DNA of 64,000 nucleotides from Peptostreptococcus stomatis DSM 17678 (GTDB lineage Bacteria > Bacillota > Clostridia > Peptostreptococcales > Peptostreptococcaceae), in the NCBI RefSeq assembly GCF_000147675.1, contig NZ_ADGQ01000050.1, positions 1 to 64,000 on the forward strand, in the 5' to 3' direction. Positions within the stretch are counted from its first letter, which is position 1. Every line of letters begins with the position of its first letter. Position numbers and translations under genes: made by a program. Positions 8,680-16,960 of this stretch are shown here, in pieces. The notes below the pieces were generated by a model. It saw only the letters and a program-made list of their open reading frames with translations. It searched no databases and was not told where the DNA came from.

Positions 8680-9909
8680 ATGGAAAATATATTCAAAAAA
8701 ATATGTGTATTTACAAGCCTCGCAATAGTTCTAGCCTCTCTTACTGCCTGTTCAGGAGATAATAACAAGGTTAAAAAAGAAATTCTGGATTCTGACTCTG
8801 ACAAGGAGGCCAGTATAGCTATACTGACAGATGGCAAAAAAGATGATTTTGCTACTTATGATATGGCCCAGTCAATAAAAGAACAGTATGATGTTAAATT
8901 GAATAACAAATTGACAAAGGCAAAAATCATTAATTATTCTCTACCAGAGAAGGGCTTGTCAACTTATAAAAAGGATAAGAATGACCTTCTGGTGAAGATA
9001 AAGAATAATAATGATATTAAGGCCTTGGTAGTTTCAACATCTGATCTTGATATAATATCAGACATAAATAAACTTAAAAAGTCGAGAAAAGACCTAGTCT
9101 TATTATCTGCTGACCAGGCTACTACTGATATTAAAAATATTGATGAAAAGGAGTCTGGTGCAAGTGAAAATAACTTGTCAAAGGCTTTAATAAATACTTT
9201 TGACATGAACTTTAAGACTGATAGGTCAGATCGGACGAAAAATATAGCTGAATTGGCTAAAACTATGGGGGCAGATAGGACTGTAGTTATAGTAGATGAG
9301 GAAAATATGTCACCTACAGTAAAGTCTAATATAGAAGGTCTAGAAAAAGAAACTAAGTCCTATGATATGGCATATGAAGAAGTAAAATTACCAAAGTTAG
9401 AAGAGGGTCAAAAAAGGGCTTATATATCTAATCTAATTGATGATATTGCTAAAAAATATGGTGATAAGGTGAGCTACTACTCAACCAGCAAATTGGTTGA
9501 TGACGTTTTGGTTAGTAGGATTACAGAAAATAAGTACTATGTGTCAGAACTATCTGAACCAAACAGGCTTACTTATATCTTAAATAAGTTTGGTATTAAG
9601 TACATACATAGGCAGAGGTGTGAATATGCCTACTTGAACTCACAAGTGTCTACATACTTAAACAGGATTAATAATTCTAGTAACAGGATTGGTTCATCTA
9701 GTGCAGACCCTAAAAATCATACCCTAAGGACAGCCTTGGAACTAGCTGTAAATATTACAGGAAAGGATACGGATATTAAAAAATGTTATAATCCGTATTT
9801 TTTAGAAAAAATATCTACATTTAGGACTAATATTAATGCAGGTTTTGCTAATGTAGGTAAGGGTGCTAATAACTACAAGTTTGTGTACCCAGACCAGTAT
9901 ATTTATTAG
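8680..9909 (+). CDS. Lipoprotein, paralog of preceding gene (DUF3798-like)
   Basis: Second member of the tandem pair, about 409 residues. It has a signal peptide with lipobox LTAC, and a mature region that parallels the upstream gene: IKALVVSTSDLD, then GADRTVVIVDEENM at the place of SAKNFIYLVSKDNA, and a C-terminal RTALELAVNI helix matching RRALTTELVIEVA. ATG at 8680 follows AAGGAGGTGCTT; the in-frame GTG at 8674 overlaps that site and is rejected. No transporter genes are adjacent, so a solute-binding role is speculative. Sequence divergence between the two copies is high, suggesting an old duplication. Confidence 0.62.
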   Translation: MENIFKKICVFTSLAIVLASLTACSGDNNKVKKEILDSDSDKEASIAILTDGKKDDFATYDMAQSIKEQYDVKLNNKLTKAKIINYSLPEKGLSTYKKDKNDLLVKIKNNNDIKALVVSTSDLDIISDINKLKKSRKDLVLLSADQATTDIKNIDEKESGASENNLSKALINTFDMNFKTDRSDRTKNIAELAKTMGADRTVVIVDEENMSPTVKSNIEGLEKETKSYDMAYEEVKLPKLEEGQKRAYISNLIDDIAKKYGDKVSYYSTSKLVDDVLVSRITENKYYVSELSEPNRLTYILNKFGIKYIHRQRCEYAYLNSQVSTYLNRINNSSNRIGSSSADPKNHTLRTALELAVNITGKDTDIKKCYNPYFLEKISTFRTNINAGFANVGKGANNYKFVYPDQYIY

Positions 9910-9926
9910 TTGATAAGTCATTGAGA

Positions 9927-9956
9927 TTGACAAAGTAGTTTATTAATAAGTATAAT
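9927..9956 (+). promoter_or_regulatory. asnA promoter
   Basis: Consensus TTGACA (9927-9932), an 18-bp spacer and TATAAT (9951-9956). The leader is only about 24 bases, leaving no room for a T-box or attenuator; control would be at initiation. Confidence 0.75.
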
Positions 9957-9985
9957 GGAGATATTGATTCAATGGAGGTAAAAAA

Positions 9986-10990
9986 ATGGTAATGATAATA
10001 CCTGAAAATTATAAATGTGAGCTAGGTGTTTTAGAAACACAAAAGGCCATAAAAAATTTAAAAGATTTTTTTCAATCGGAACTAAGTAAGGAGTTAAGCC
10101 TTTTAAGAGTCTCTTCACCCCTTTTCGTCCTTCCAGAAACTGGTACCAATGACAACTTAAGTGGTGTTGAAACACCAGTAAGTTTTGTTGTGCCATTTAT
10201 GAACAAGAAGGCAGAAATAGTCCAGTCTTTGGCAAAGTGGAAGAGGATGGCTATAAAAAGGTACAATATACCTGTGTATGAAGGTATATATGCAGATATG
10301 AATGCTATTAGAAAGGATGAGGAACTAGATAACCTACATTCTTTGTATGTTGACCAGTGGGACTGGGAGTACCATATTAAAAAAGAAGATAGGACATATG
10401 AAAAGCTAGTTTGGATAGTTGAAAAAATATATGAAGTATTCAAGAGGGCTGATAGGTATATAGTAAGTATATATCCCCAGTTTACTCCTTTACTACCTGA
10501 CAAGATTACCTTTGTTACAAGTCAGGACTTAGAAAATGAATGGCCAAACCTAACTCCTAAGGAAAGGGAAAAGGCCATTGTAAAGAGGCATAAGGCTGTA
10601 TTCTTGATAGGAATAGGTGGAGTATTGGAGTCAGGCGAAAAACATGATGGTAGATCACCAGACTATGATGATTGGGAACTAAATGGAGACCTATTATTCT
10701 ATAATCCAGTCCTTGATGATGTAATAGAATTATCTTCAATGGGTATCAGGGTAGACGAAGAGGCCTTAAGTAGGCAGCTAGAAATCGCCGGTGCTGAGGA
10801 TAGAAAGTCATTTGACTATCATAGAGAGTTATTAAATGGTGACCTTCCATACACAATAGGAGGGGGAATAGGTCAATCTAGAATATGCATGTTCTTCCTT
10901 AGAAAAGCACATATTGGTGAAGTCCAGGTTGGTATATGGCCAAATGGTATGATTAGAGATTGTGCCAAGGCAGGTATCCACCTACTATAA
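9986..10990 (+). CDS. asnA: Aspartate--ammonia ligase
   Basis: ATP-dependent asparagine synthetase that uses free ammonia, related to class II aminoacyl-tRNA synthetases. 334 residues, full length. Family segments are present: SSPLFVLPETGTNDNLSGVE near the N-terminus, VDQWDWE, and a C-terminal GGGIGQSRICMF ATP-site motif. Start ATG with GGAGG seven bases upstream; transcription comes from its own consensus promoter. The window also holds glutamine-dependent asnB and T-box-controlled asnS, so the cell has two routes to asparagine. Confidence 0.95.
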   Translation: MVMIIPENYKCELGVLETQKAIKNLKDFFQSELSKELSLLRVSSPLFVLPETGTNDNLSGVETPVSFVVPFMNKKAEIVQSLAKWKRMAIKRYNIPVYEGIYADMNAIRKDEELDNLHSLYVDQWDWEYHIKKEDRTYEKLVWIVEKIYEVFKRADRYIVSIYPQFTPLLPDKITFVTSQDLENEWPNLTPKEREKAIVKRHKAVFLIGIGGVLESGEKHDGRSPDYDDWELNGDLLFYNPVLDDVIELSSMGIRVDEEALSRQLEIAGAEDRKSFDYHRELLNGDLPYTIGGGIGQSRICMFFLRKAHIGEVQVGIWPNGMIRDCAKAGIHLL

Positions 10991-11016
10991 TTATTTGTAT
11001 AGAAATTGGAGGCAGT

Positions 11017-11547
11017 ATGTATAAGTTAACTGGTGTTATGTTTAGTCAAGAAGAAATAGAAGCTAAGGTTATTGAATTAGCTAAGCAGATAGAAAAAGAC
11101 TACAAGGGACAAGACCTTCTGCTAGTTGGTATATTAAAGGGAGCTAGCGTTTTTGTGGCAGACCTTATGAGAAAGATAGACCTTAATGTGAATATAGACT
11201 TTATGAGTGTGTCAAGTTATGGAAGTGCTACTGTATCGTCTGGTACAGTAAAAATTTTAAAAGATCTTGATGTAGATATAAAGGATAAGAATGTATTAAT
11301 TGTTGAAGATATAATAGATTCTGGTATCACTCTAAGAAATCTATATGATACTCTTATGACTAGGGAACCAAGAAGCCTAAAATTATGCACCCTACTAAAT
11401 AAGCCTGCCAGGAAAAAGGTTGATGTAGATGTTGACTATGTAGGCTTTGTAATAGAGGATAAGTTTATAGTAGGTTATGGTATTGATTATGATGAAAAGT
11501 ATAGAAATCTTCCATACATTGCTATAGTTGAGGACGTGGAAGACTAA
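11017..11547 (+). CDS. hpt: Hypoxanthine phosphoribosyltransferase
   Basis: Purine salvage enzyme joining hypoxanthine or guanine to PRPP to give IMP or GMP. 176 residues. The PRPP-binding motif VEDIIDSG spans residues 96-103, and the LVGILKGASVF loop lies near residue 40. ATG at 11017 with GGAGGCAG is chosen over an upstream in-frame ATG at 10960 that would overlap asnA. It follows asnA by 26 bases and is probably co-transcribed; a hairpin terminator follows at 11578. Confidence 0.95.
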   Translation: MYKLTGVMFSQEEIEAKVIELAKQIEKDYKGQDLLLVGILKGASVFVADLMRKIDLNVNIDFMSVSSYGSATVSSGTVKILKDLDVDIKDKNVLIVEDIIDSGITLRNLYDTLMTREPRSLKLCTLLNKPARKKVDVDVDYVGFVIEDKFIVGYGIDYDEKYRNLPYIAIVEDVED

Positions 11548-11577
11548 TATATTAAATATTTTACGATAGCTTATAAG

Positions 11578-11617
11578 AACTGTACCTGATATGATATAAT
11601 GATGGTACAGTTTTTTT
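11578..11617 (+). terminator. Rho-independent terminator after hpt
   Basis: Nine-base-pair stem AACTGTACC/GGTACAGTT with a 17-base loop, followed by a T run ending at 11617. It ends 15 bases before the next gene's start. Confidence 0.8.
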
Positions 11618-11631
11618 GGAAGGGGAAAGTC

Positions 11632-12426
11632 ATGGAAGGTAAAAAGGAATTTAGGAAGAAGTATTTCTTTTTTGATATAGATGGGACGATTGCTATAGGT
11701 ATGCCAAAGTATATACCTGAGTCAACTGAGTACGCCCTAAATAAGTTAAAAGAGAAGGGCCATTTTATAAGTGTGGCTACAGGTAGGCTGTACACAATGA
11801 CCAAGCCCTTTTGCGATCAATTTGGTATAAGCAATATGGTGACTGACGGTGGATTTGGTACAGTTTTAAATGGTCAGGTAGATATAAAACCACTAGACAG
11901 GCAGATGATGATAGACATAGTGGATGTCTTTGAAGAAAAGAATATCCCTTGGGCTATATGTATGGCTGATGAAAGGGTATGGCATACTAGGACCAAGAAG
12001 TTCTATGATATTATGGAAAAGGATAAAATGAACTATATGGATACAGTAATTGATCCAAACCTTGACATCAGAAAGGTCAAAGATATATTTAAGGGATTTG
12101 CCTGTATAAATCCGGAAGAAGAGGCTGGGCTAGAGGCCTTAAAAAATGTGACCTATACTAGGTATAGGCCGGGTTATATAGTTATAGAACCGGATGACAA
12201 GTCCTTGGGTATTAGGAAGATTATGGACCTGATGGGAATAGAAGACCAGGATGTAGTTGTATTTGGTGATAATACTAATGATATTAAAATGTTTAGACCA
12301 GAATGGACATCTATTGCCATGGGAAATGCGGTTGAAGAACTGAAGAAAATAGCAGACTTCGTGACTAAGGATGCTGATGATGGTGGCATAGAATATGCAT
12401 GTAGGCACTTTGGCTGGATAGACTAG
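11632..12426 (+). CDS. HAD-superfamily phosphatase (Cof-type, IIB)
   Basis: Cytoplasmic sugar-phosphate or nucleotide phosphatase of the Cof/YbjI group, 264 residues. The nucleophile motif DIDGT is at residues 15-19; the C-terminal motif VVVFGDNTNDIKMF supplies the acidic metal ligands; a C2-type cap lies between. ATG at 11632 has AAGGGG upstream. An in-frame ATG at 11599 sits inside the hpt terminator and is rejected. Substrate cannot be inferred. A second, different Cof-type gene lies at 40052. Confidence 0.85.
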   Translation: MEGKKEFRKKYFFFDIDGTIAIGMPKYIPESTEYALNKLKEKGHFISVATGRLYTMTKPFCDQFGISNMVTDGGFGTVLNGQVDIKPLDRQMMIDIVDVFEEKNIPWAICMADERVWHTRTKKFYDIMEKDKMNYMDTVIDPNLDIRKVKDIFKGFACINPEEEAGLEALKNVTYTRYRPGYIVIEPDDKSLGIRKIMDLMGIEDQDVVVFGDNTNDIKMFRPEWTSIAMGNAVEELKKIADFVTKDADDGGIEYACRHFGWID

Positions 12427-12520
12427 GAAACAAAGATTAGAAATTATTGGATTTATTATATATCTAGATTTTATATGATATTTTTATAAGATTTATACTA
12501 GATAATTTATAGGGATATAG

Positions 12521-13768
12521 GTGAATACTAAGATGAAGAAGGTAGTAGTTATAGGTGCTGGAGCAGCCGGTATGATGGCGGCTTATTTTGCAGCAAGAGA
12601 AGGAGCCCATGTTACAATAATAGAGAAAAATAAAATATTGGGTAGAAAAATCAGGATAACTGGTAAGGGTAGGTGTAATGTAACTAATGCATCTGACCTT
12701 GATACTATAATAAACAATATATACAGGAATGGCAATTTCATGTATAGTTCCTTGTATTCCTTCACTAATGACGACCTTATAGACCTATTCGAATCCTTTG
12801 GTTTAAAGTTAAAGACTGAAAGAGGAAACAGGGTATTTCCACTAAGTGATAAGGCAATTGATGTAGTTAAGGCTATGGAGAAAATGCTAGACAGCCAGGC
12901 TGTAAATATTAAAACAGGGGCCAAGGTAAGGTCCATACTCCTAGATGGAAATAAGGTTAAGGGTCTTATTTTATCTAATGGAACTAAGATATTTGCTGAT
13001 AAGATAATATTAGCAACTGGTGGTAAGTCATATCCGCTTACAGGGTCTACCGGGGATGGTTATACGATGGCAAAAGAATGTGGTCACAGGGTGACCAATC
13101 TCTATCCAAGCCTTATAGGTATGGAAACTGTTCAAGATATCAAGCGCGACATGGTAGGCCTTAATCTAAGGAATATTTCTATAAAACTATACAAAAATAG
13201 TAAGGAAATTTACCAGGGCTTTGGTGAGCTTGAATTTAGAGAATATGGTCTGGATGGACCGGTAATTAAGTCGGCATCATGTTATATAGATGACTTCCAA
13301 AAAAATAATTACAGGATTCTTTTAGACCTAAAACCAGCCCTGTCGAATGAAAAGTTAGATGCTAGGATTTTGAGGGACTTTGAAAAGTATTCCAATAATA
13401 GTTTTGAAACAGGCTTAAAAGACCTCCTACATAAGAAGATGATAGATTATATTATCGATAAGGTAGGTATAGATAGGAAAAAGCCAGTCCATCAGGTATC
13501 TAAGGAAGAAAGGCACCGACTTCTTAGCCTGATAAAGGGAATAGACTTTGATATAAAAAGGTTAAGACCAATAGATGAGGCCATTATAACTGAAGGTGGG
13601 ATAGAGGTTAAGGAAGTGAATCCGAGCACCATGGAATCTAAATTAGTGGAAGGTCTGTATTTTGCAGGTGAAATCTTGGATGTAAATGCTTTTACTGGAG
13701 GCTTTAACCTACAGATTGCTTTTTCAACAGGATATTTGGCTGGCACAAGTTCTGCTAGAGAAAAATAA
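12521..13768 (+). CDS. BaiN/HI0933-family FAD-dependent oxidoreductase
   Basis: Flavoprotein of the HI0933/BaiN/YtfP family (some members reduce bile-acid intermediates; most are uncharacterised). 415 residues with the FAD GxGxxG at about 12-17 (GAGAAG), the family signature GRKIRITGKGRCNVTN, LATGGKSYPLTGSTGDGY, and the C-terminal FAGEILDVNAFTGGFNLQ. GTG at 12521 (after AGGG) and ATG at 12533 are both possible starts and differ by four residues. A paralog with the same signature begins at 63512, so the genome has at least two. Physiological substrate unknown. Confidence 0.85.
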   Translation: MNTKMKKVVVIGAGAAGMMAAYFAAREGAHVTIIEKNKILGRKIRITGKGRCNVTNASDLDTIINNIYRNGNFMYSSLYSFTNDDLIDLFESFGLKLKTERGNRVFPLSDKAIDVVKAMEKMLDSQAVNIKTGAKVRSILLDGNKVKGLILSNGTKIFADKIILATGGKSYPLTGSTGDGYTMAKECGHRVTNLYPSLIGMETVQDIKRDMVGLNLRNISIKLYKNSKEIYQGFGELEFREYGLDGPVIKSASCYIDDFQKNNYRILLDLKPALSNEKLDARILRDFEKYSNNSFETGLKDLLHKKMIDYIIDKVGIDRKKPVHQVSKEERHRLLSLIKGIDFDIKRLRPIDEAIITEGGIEVKEVNPSTMESKLVEGLYFAGEILDVNAFTGGFNLQIAFSTGYLAGTSSAREK

Positions 13769-13825
13769 TAAATTTGGGAAAATATAATACCTTTAAGGGT
13801 AGAGTAAAAATATAAAATAAGTATA

Positions 13826-13922
13826 AAGAGGTCACCAACCTCTTCCAGATTGATTCAACTCCAAGGATATGTAAATGGGGACTTGGAGGGCAAATCAAAG
13901 TGGAAGAAGGAAGTGGCCTCTT
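13826..13922. other. Long imperfect hairpin, unexplained structured element
   Basis: The 97 bases fold into one long rod. The outer 10-bp stem is 13826-13835 with 13913-13922 (one G-U). Then CC+TCTTCCA (13839-13847) pairs with TGGAAGA+GG (13901-13910) around a bulged A. GATT (13852-13855) pairs with AATC (13893-13896), and CTCCAAG (13859-13865) with CTTGGAG (13882-13888) around a 16-base loop. It sits between convergent genes. There is no strong T run on the plus side; the minus side is followed by TTTATACTT. It could be a bidirectional terminator, a small RNA or a remnant of a mobile inverted-repeat element. Confidence 0.6.
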
Positions 13923-13959
13923 ATTGGCTTGGACAATTTTCCGAAAAATAAATACTCAA

Positions 13960-14000
13960 GTTCATCCTACCGTATGATTTAATCGATTTATAGGGCGAAC
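13960..14000. other. Second intergenic hairpin
   Basis: GTTC (13960-13963) pairs with GAAC (13997-14000), and CCTA (13966-13969) with TAGG (13991-13994), around an AT-rich loop. It lies just past the end of the minus-strand gene and close to the larger rod at 13826. The stem is short, so significance is uncertain. Confidence 0.3.
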
Positions 14001-14011
14001 TAAAGATCTAA

Positions 14012-14476
14012 TTATAAGTTAGTAATATAATTGTAAATCTTTTCGTTACCAATATCTATATTGCCCGTTTCTAAAAACCTTTCTATGCAATCTACATCCC
14101 ATTCAGTTAGATATTGAGCGGGTATAGAAAGATTGTAACCGCTTTCAGTCAATAAGGTATTTAGTTTAAAAATACTGGTATAGTCTGCTTTTTTTGAATA
14201 ATAGGAAGGTGATTTCTGCTTATGGTAAGCCAAGCAGTCGTTTTGTATTAGGATAAGGGTTTGTACATATTCCTTATAGGCGTCCCTGAATTCTGTTACA
14301 ACTATTCCTATTTCTTCTAAATAGGCTATCATGGAATTATCTTTTAACATATTATCAGCAAATTTATCTGCTGTTAGTTTTCCAGATACAATTCCTTTTT
14401 GGTACTTTCTCAATACTTTTTTTGTGCGGGTATAGATGTCGTAACGATGCTTTAAACTAAGATCTAAAAACTTCAT
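14012..14476 (-). CDS. Hypothetical protein, 154 residues
   Basis: I do not recognise this protein. It looks soluble and mostly helical, Lys- and Tyr-rich, with one Cys in a VDCIERFLE segment. ATG at 14476 is chosen because AGAGGTG then sits about 8 bases upstream; the GTG and ATG at 14485 and 14482 overlap that site. It is transcribed toward the structured element at 13826-14000 and divergently from the SpoIIE-type phosphatase. Nothing in the neighbourhood tells its job. Confidence 0.55.
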   Translation of the reverse strand: MKFLDLSLKHRYDIYTRTKKVLRKYQKGIVSGKLTADKFADNMLKDNSMIAYLEEIGIVVTEFRDAYKEYVQTLILIQNDCLAYHKQKSPSYYSKKADYTSIFKLNTLLTESGYNLSIPAQYLTEWDVDCIERFLETGNIDIGNEKIYNYITNL

Positions 14477-14611
14477 CTGCATCACCTCTACTTTAATTTT
14501 ACAATAAAAAAATAGAAAAAGCTAGTTTATGATAATAAATAATTTGCAAAAATTACTTTTTTTTCCCAAAGTATAGTATAATATACTTATTATTAAAGAG
14601 GGGAGAGTATT

Positions 14612-16375
14612 ATGCGTAATATTGAGAGAATGAAAAACCTTGTTGAGATTACCAAGATCGTTACAGGGGCAGATAGCTTTTACGAAGTTAAAGACTTAAT
14701 AATTAGCAAGATGCTTAATGTTGTGCATCCAACTAAGGCCTGCGTCAATCTTTTTTATGGGCATGATTATAATTATGCACACTTGGTTTGCTCTGCAACA
14801 CTTGAGTACATACCTCAACTTTTTAAACCCGATAAAAAATACGGTGTCAAGATAGACTTTGATATATATCCAGACTACATACATGAATCAGTAGAAGAAC
14901 AGAAGGTTGTTATTGTTGAAAATATATTTGAAGATCCTAGGGCCGCCAAGGAAGTCGAACTTGCAACTAATGAAAAATATGTTGGTAGGGCCGTTTTTCC
15001 CTTTGTAATAAACCATAAGACTGTAGGTTTTATGACTTGTTACCTAAGTGAGACAGATGTTTTGAGTGATGATGATATAGATTTTATTACACAGGTGGCT
15101 TCACTTATGACCTTGTCAATCTCAATTACCGAGAAAAACAATGGTATTAATAAGCTAATCAATAAGCTGAGAAATTCAGTGACTAGTTTAAATAATGCTT
15201 CAAAGCAACTCTATTCTACAAAGGATATGCATGATTATCTTAAAAGGATGGCAGCCATACTTAAGAATAGTACAAATAGTTCTTCCTGTTTATTAAATAT
15301 ATACAATTTGGATGGTAATGGAGATATTCAAGGACAGAAGATAAGTATAGTTGACCCTATAGAAGATTCAAACTATATGAATAAATTGATACCAGAGATA
15401 ATCAGGCAAAATAAGATGACTGCCTTTGGAGAGAGTGATGACTTGGCTGAAAGTAATGGAAAAAAAGCAAGATATTATCTATATTATAAATTTATAATAG
15501 ACTCAAAGACCCAGCTAATACTATGGTGTATAAGTGAAAATAAATATACAAAGGATGACCAAAATACCCTATCAGCCATTTCCAGACAGATTGGTATGAG
15601 TATGCAGTCCTATGAGTATACACTCAATTATGAGAAACATAGGTCTATAGATAATGATCTTAATGTTTTGAAACAGCAGCAAGAACTTATAATGAAACAA
15701 AACAATGTAAAAAAGGTTAATGGTAAGGACATCTTCTATTATCACAAGTCAGCCAAGGTCGTAGGGGGGGACTTCCACTATGCTATTGAGACAAACGACA
15801 ATGTTGTATTTATAATTGCCGATGTAATGGGGCACGGTATAATATCCAACTATATAGTTGCTACTATGAAAGGGGCCTTTAATGCCTTGGTTAGCTACGT
15901 AGACAGTCCCGCAGACTTATTAACCAAGATGAATAAGTATCTTTATGATGAGTTTGACAAGATGGGCGTCTATTCTACAGCCCTAGTTGGTACTATTAGT
16001 AGGCATGAAAGAGTTATGACTATATCCAATGCAGGCCACTACCTACCAATAATGGTAGATAAGGACAATGAGCTAATGTATTTTAAGGACGATAAAAAGG
16101 GTATACCGGTTGGTATATTAGATGACACCAAGTATGAAAATATGGAATTAAATATTGAAAACTTGAAGGGTTTATTGCTATTTACTGATGGTATAATAGA
16201 GTTGAAAAATTCTAATGGTGATGAGTTTGGTATGTCTAGGCTTGAAAAATTCTTTTTAGACCATATAGATGATAAAAAAGAATTCTTCTTGGATATACTG
16301 GATAAGACCATTAAAGAAAATACTTATGATGAAGAGAAGAGAGATGATATCCTACTTGTTACTATAAAGTCGTAG
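14612..16375 (+). CDS. GAF-domain PP2C/SpoIIE-type serine phosphatase (RsbU/RsbP-like)
   Basis: Soluble 587-residue signalling protein. An N-terminal GAF domain (about 10-170), a second GAF-like middle region (about 200-340), and a C-terminal SpoIIE/PP2C phosphatase domain (about 360-587). Metal-binding acidic motifs are visible: VVGGDF, IADVMGHG, LLFTDGI and RDDILLV. Such enzymes dephosphorylate anti-anti-sigma factors in response to a signal sensed by the GAF domain. No anti-sigma or STAS gene is adjacent, so the partner is encoded elsewhere. ATG with GAGGGGAGAG upstream. Monocistronic, with a terminator at 16469. Confidence 0.85.
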   Translation: MRNIERMKNLVEITKIVTGADSFYEVKDLIISKMLNVVHPTKACVNLFYGHDYNYAHLVCSATLEYIPQLFKPDKKYGVKIDFDIYPDYIHESVEEQKVVIVENIFEDPRAAKEVELATNEKYVGRAVFPFVINHKTVGFMTCYLSETDVLSDDDIDFITQVASLMTLSISITEKNNGINKLINKLRNSVTSLNNASKQLYSTKDMHDYLKRMAAILKNSTNSSSCLLNIYNLDGNGDIQGQKISIVDPIEDSNYMNKLIPEIIRQNKMTAFGESDDLAESNGKKARYYLYYKFIIDSKTQLILWCISENKYTKDDQNTLSAISRQIGMSMQSYEYTLNYEKHRSIDNDLNVLKQQQELIMKQNNVKKVNGKDIFYYHKSAKVVGGDFHYAIETNDNVVFIIADVMGHGIISNYIVATMKGAFNALVSYVDSPADLLTKMNKYLYDEFDKMGVYSTALVGTISRHERVMTISNAGHYLPIMVDKDNELMYFKDDKKGIPVGILDDTKYENMELNIENLKGLLLFTDGIIELKNSNGDEFGMSRLEKFFLDHIDDKKEFFLDILDKTIKENTYDEEKRDDILLVTIKS

Positions 16376-16468
16376 ATGTAAATTATCAGTTTCTAGACTA
16401 TAGCATATATAATTTCAAATGAGATAAGGATTATTAATTGATAAACTATACGCAAAAAACCAACAAAA

Positions 16469-16507
16469 ACAAGTTAATTGTTTAACGCCAATTAACTTGT
16501 TTTTTTA
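16469..16507 (+). terminator. Strong Rho-independent terminator
   Basis: Perfect 12-bp stem ACAAGTTAATTG/CAATTAACTTGT around an 8-base loop, then seven T. It lies about 95 bases after the phosphatase gene and isolates it from nifJ. Confidence 0.85.
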
Positions 16508-16960
16508 TGAAAAAAATGGGAATAATTAAAAAGATAAGATATATGAATATAATCTATTTAATATTAATAGAGAAGTGTTATCTTGAATTGAAATGGGAAA
16601 ATCATATAATACTATATAAACAGAGTGTTTAATTCAAGTCGCATTTTGACATTTTGAATGACTATAAATAGACAAATGAATTTTTCTTATTAAGTTGATT
16701 TTTTGTTTTTTTTTAGTATAATGAGTTTGAACGTTTAGAAAGGCAGAAAAACTTTAAAAAAGTTTTCCTAACCATTCTAATTGTAAATTTTATTAATTAA
16801 TTTAGTATACACTATTTTTAAGTTTTTGTATTATCAAATGCGACTAGTATATAATTTATTTATATTGTTGTCATTAAAGAAGATCAAGAGACTTTTAGTG
16901 TATTCCATATTGTATACAAGAAACAATATACTTATTCTTATTTTCTTAAGGAGGAAAAAA
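16508..16960 (+). other. Long AT-rich region and leader before nifJ
   Basis: About 450 bases without a convincing gene. It holds the promoter at 16695-16722. A roughly 230-base transcribed leader follows, containing a weak hairpin (AAAACTT/AAGTTTT near 16747-16765) and a second inverted repeat ATATTGT/ACAATAT just before the ribosome site. The in-frame upward extension of nifJ through this leader has no ribosome site and non-coding composition. I recognise no known riboswitch. Confidence 0.5.
16695..16722 (+). promoter_or_regulatory. nifJ promoter
   Basis: TTGATT (16695-16700), a 16-bp T-rich spacer and perfect TATAAT (16717-16722). The predicted start near 16729 leaves a leader of about 230 bases. 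Confidence 0.6.

Noticed and set aside
16646-16674. TTGACA upstream of nifJ as a promoter
   Set aside because: The nearest -10-like TATAAA is only 11 bases away, too close; the TTGATT/TATAAT pair is better.
16826-16960. N-terminal extension of nifJ by 45 codons
   Set aside because: No ribosome site, leader-like composition, and the family N-terminus begins at the ATG at 16961 behind AAGGAGG.
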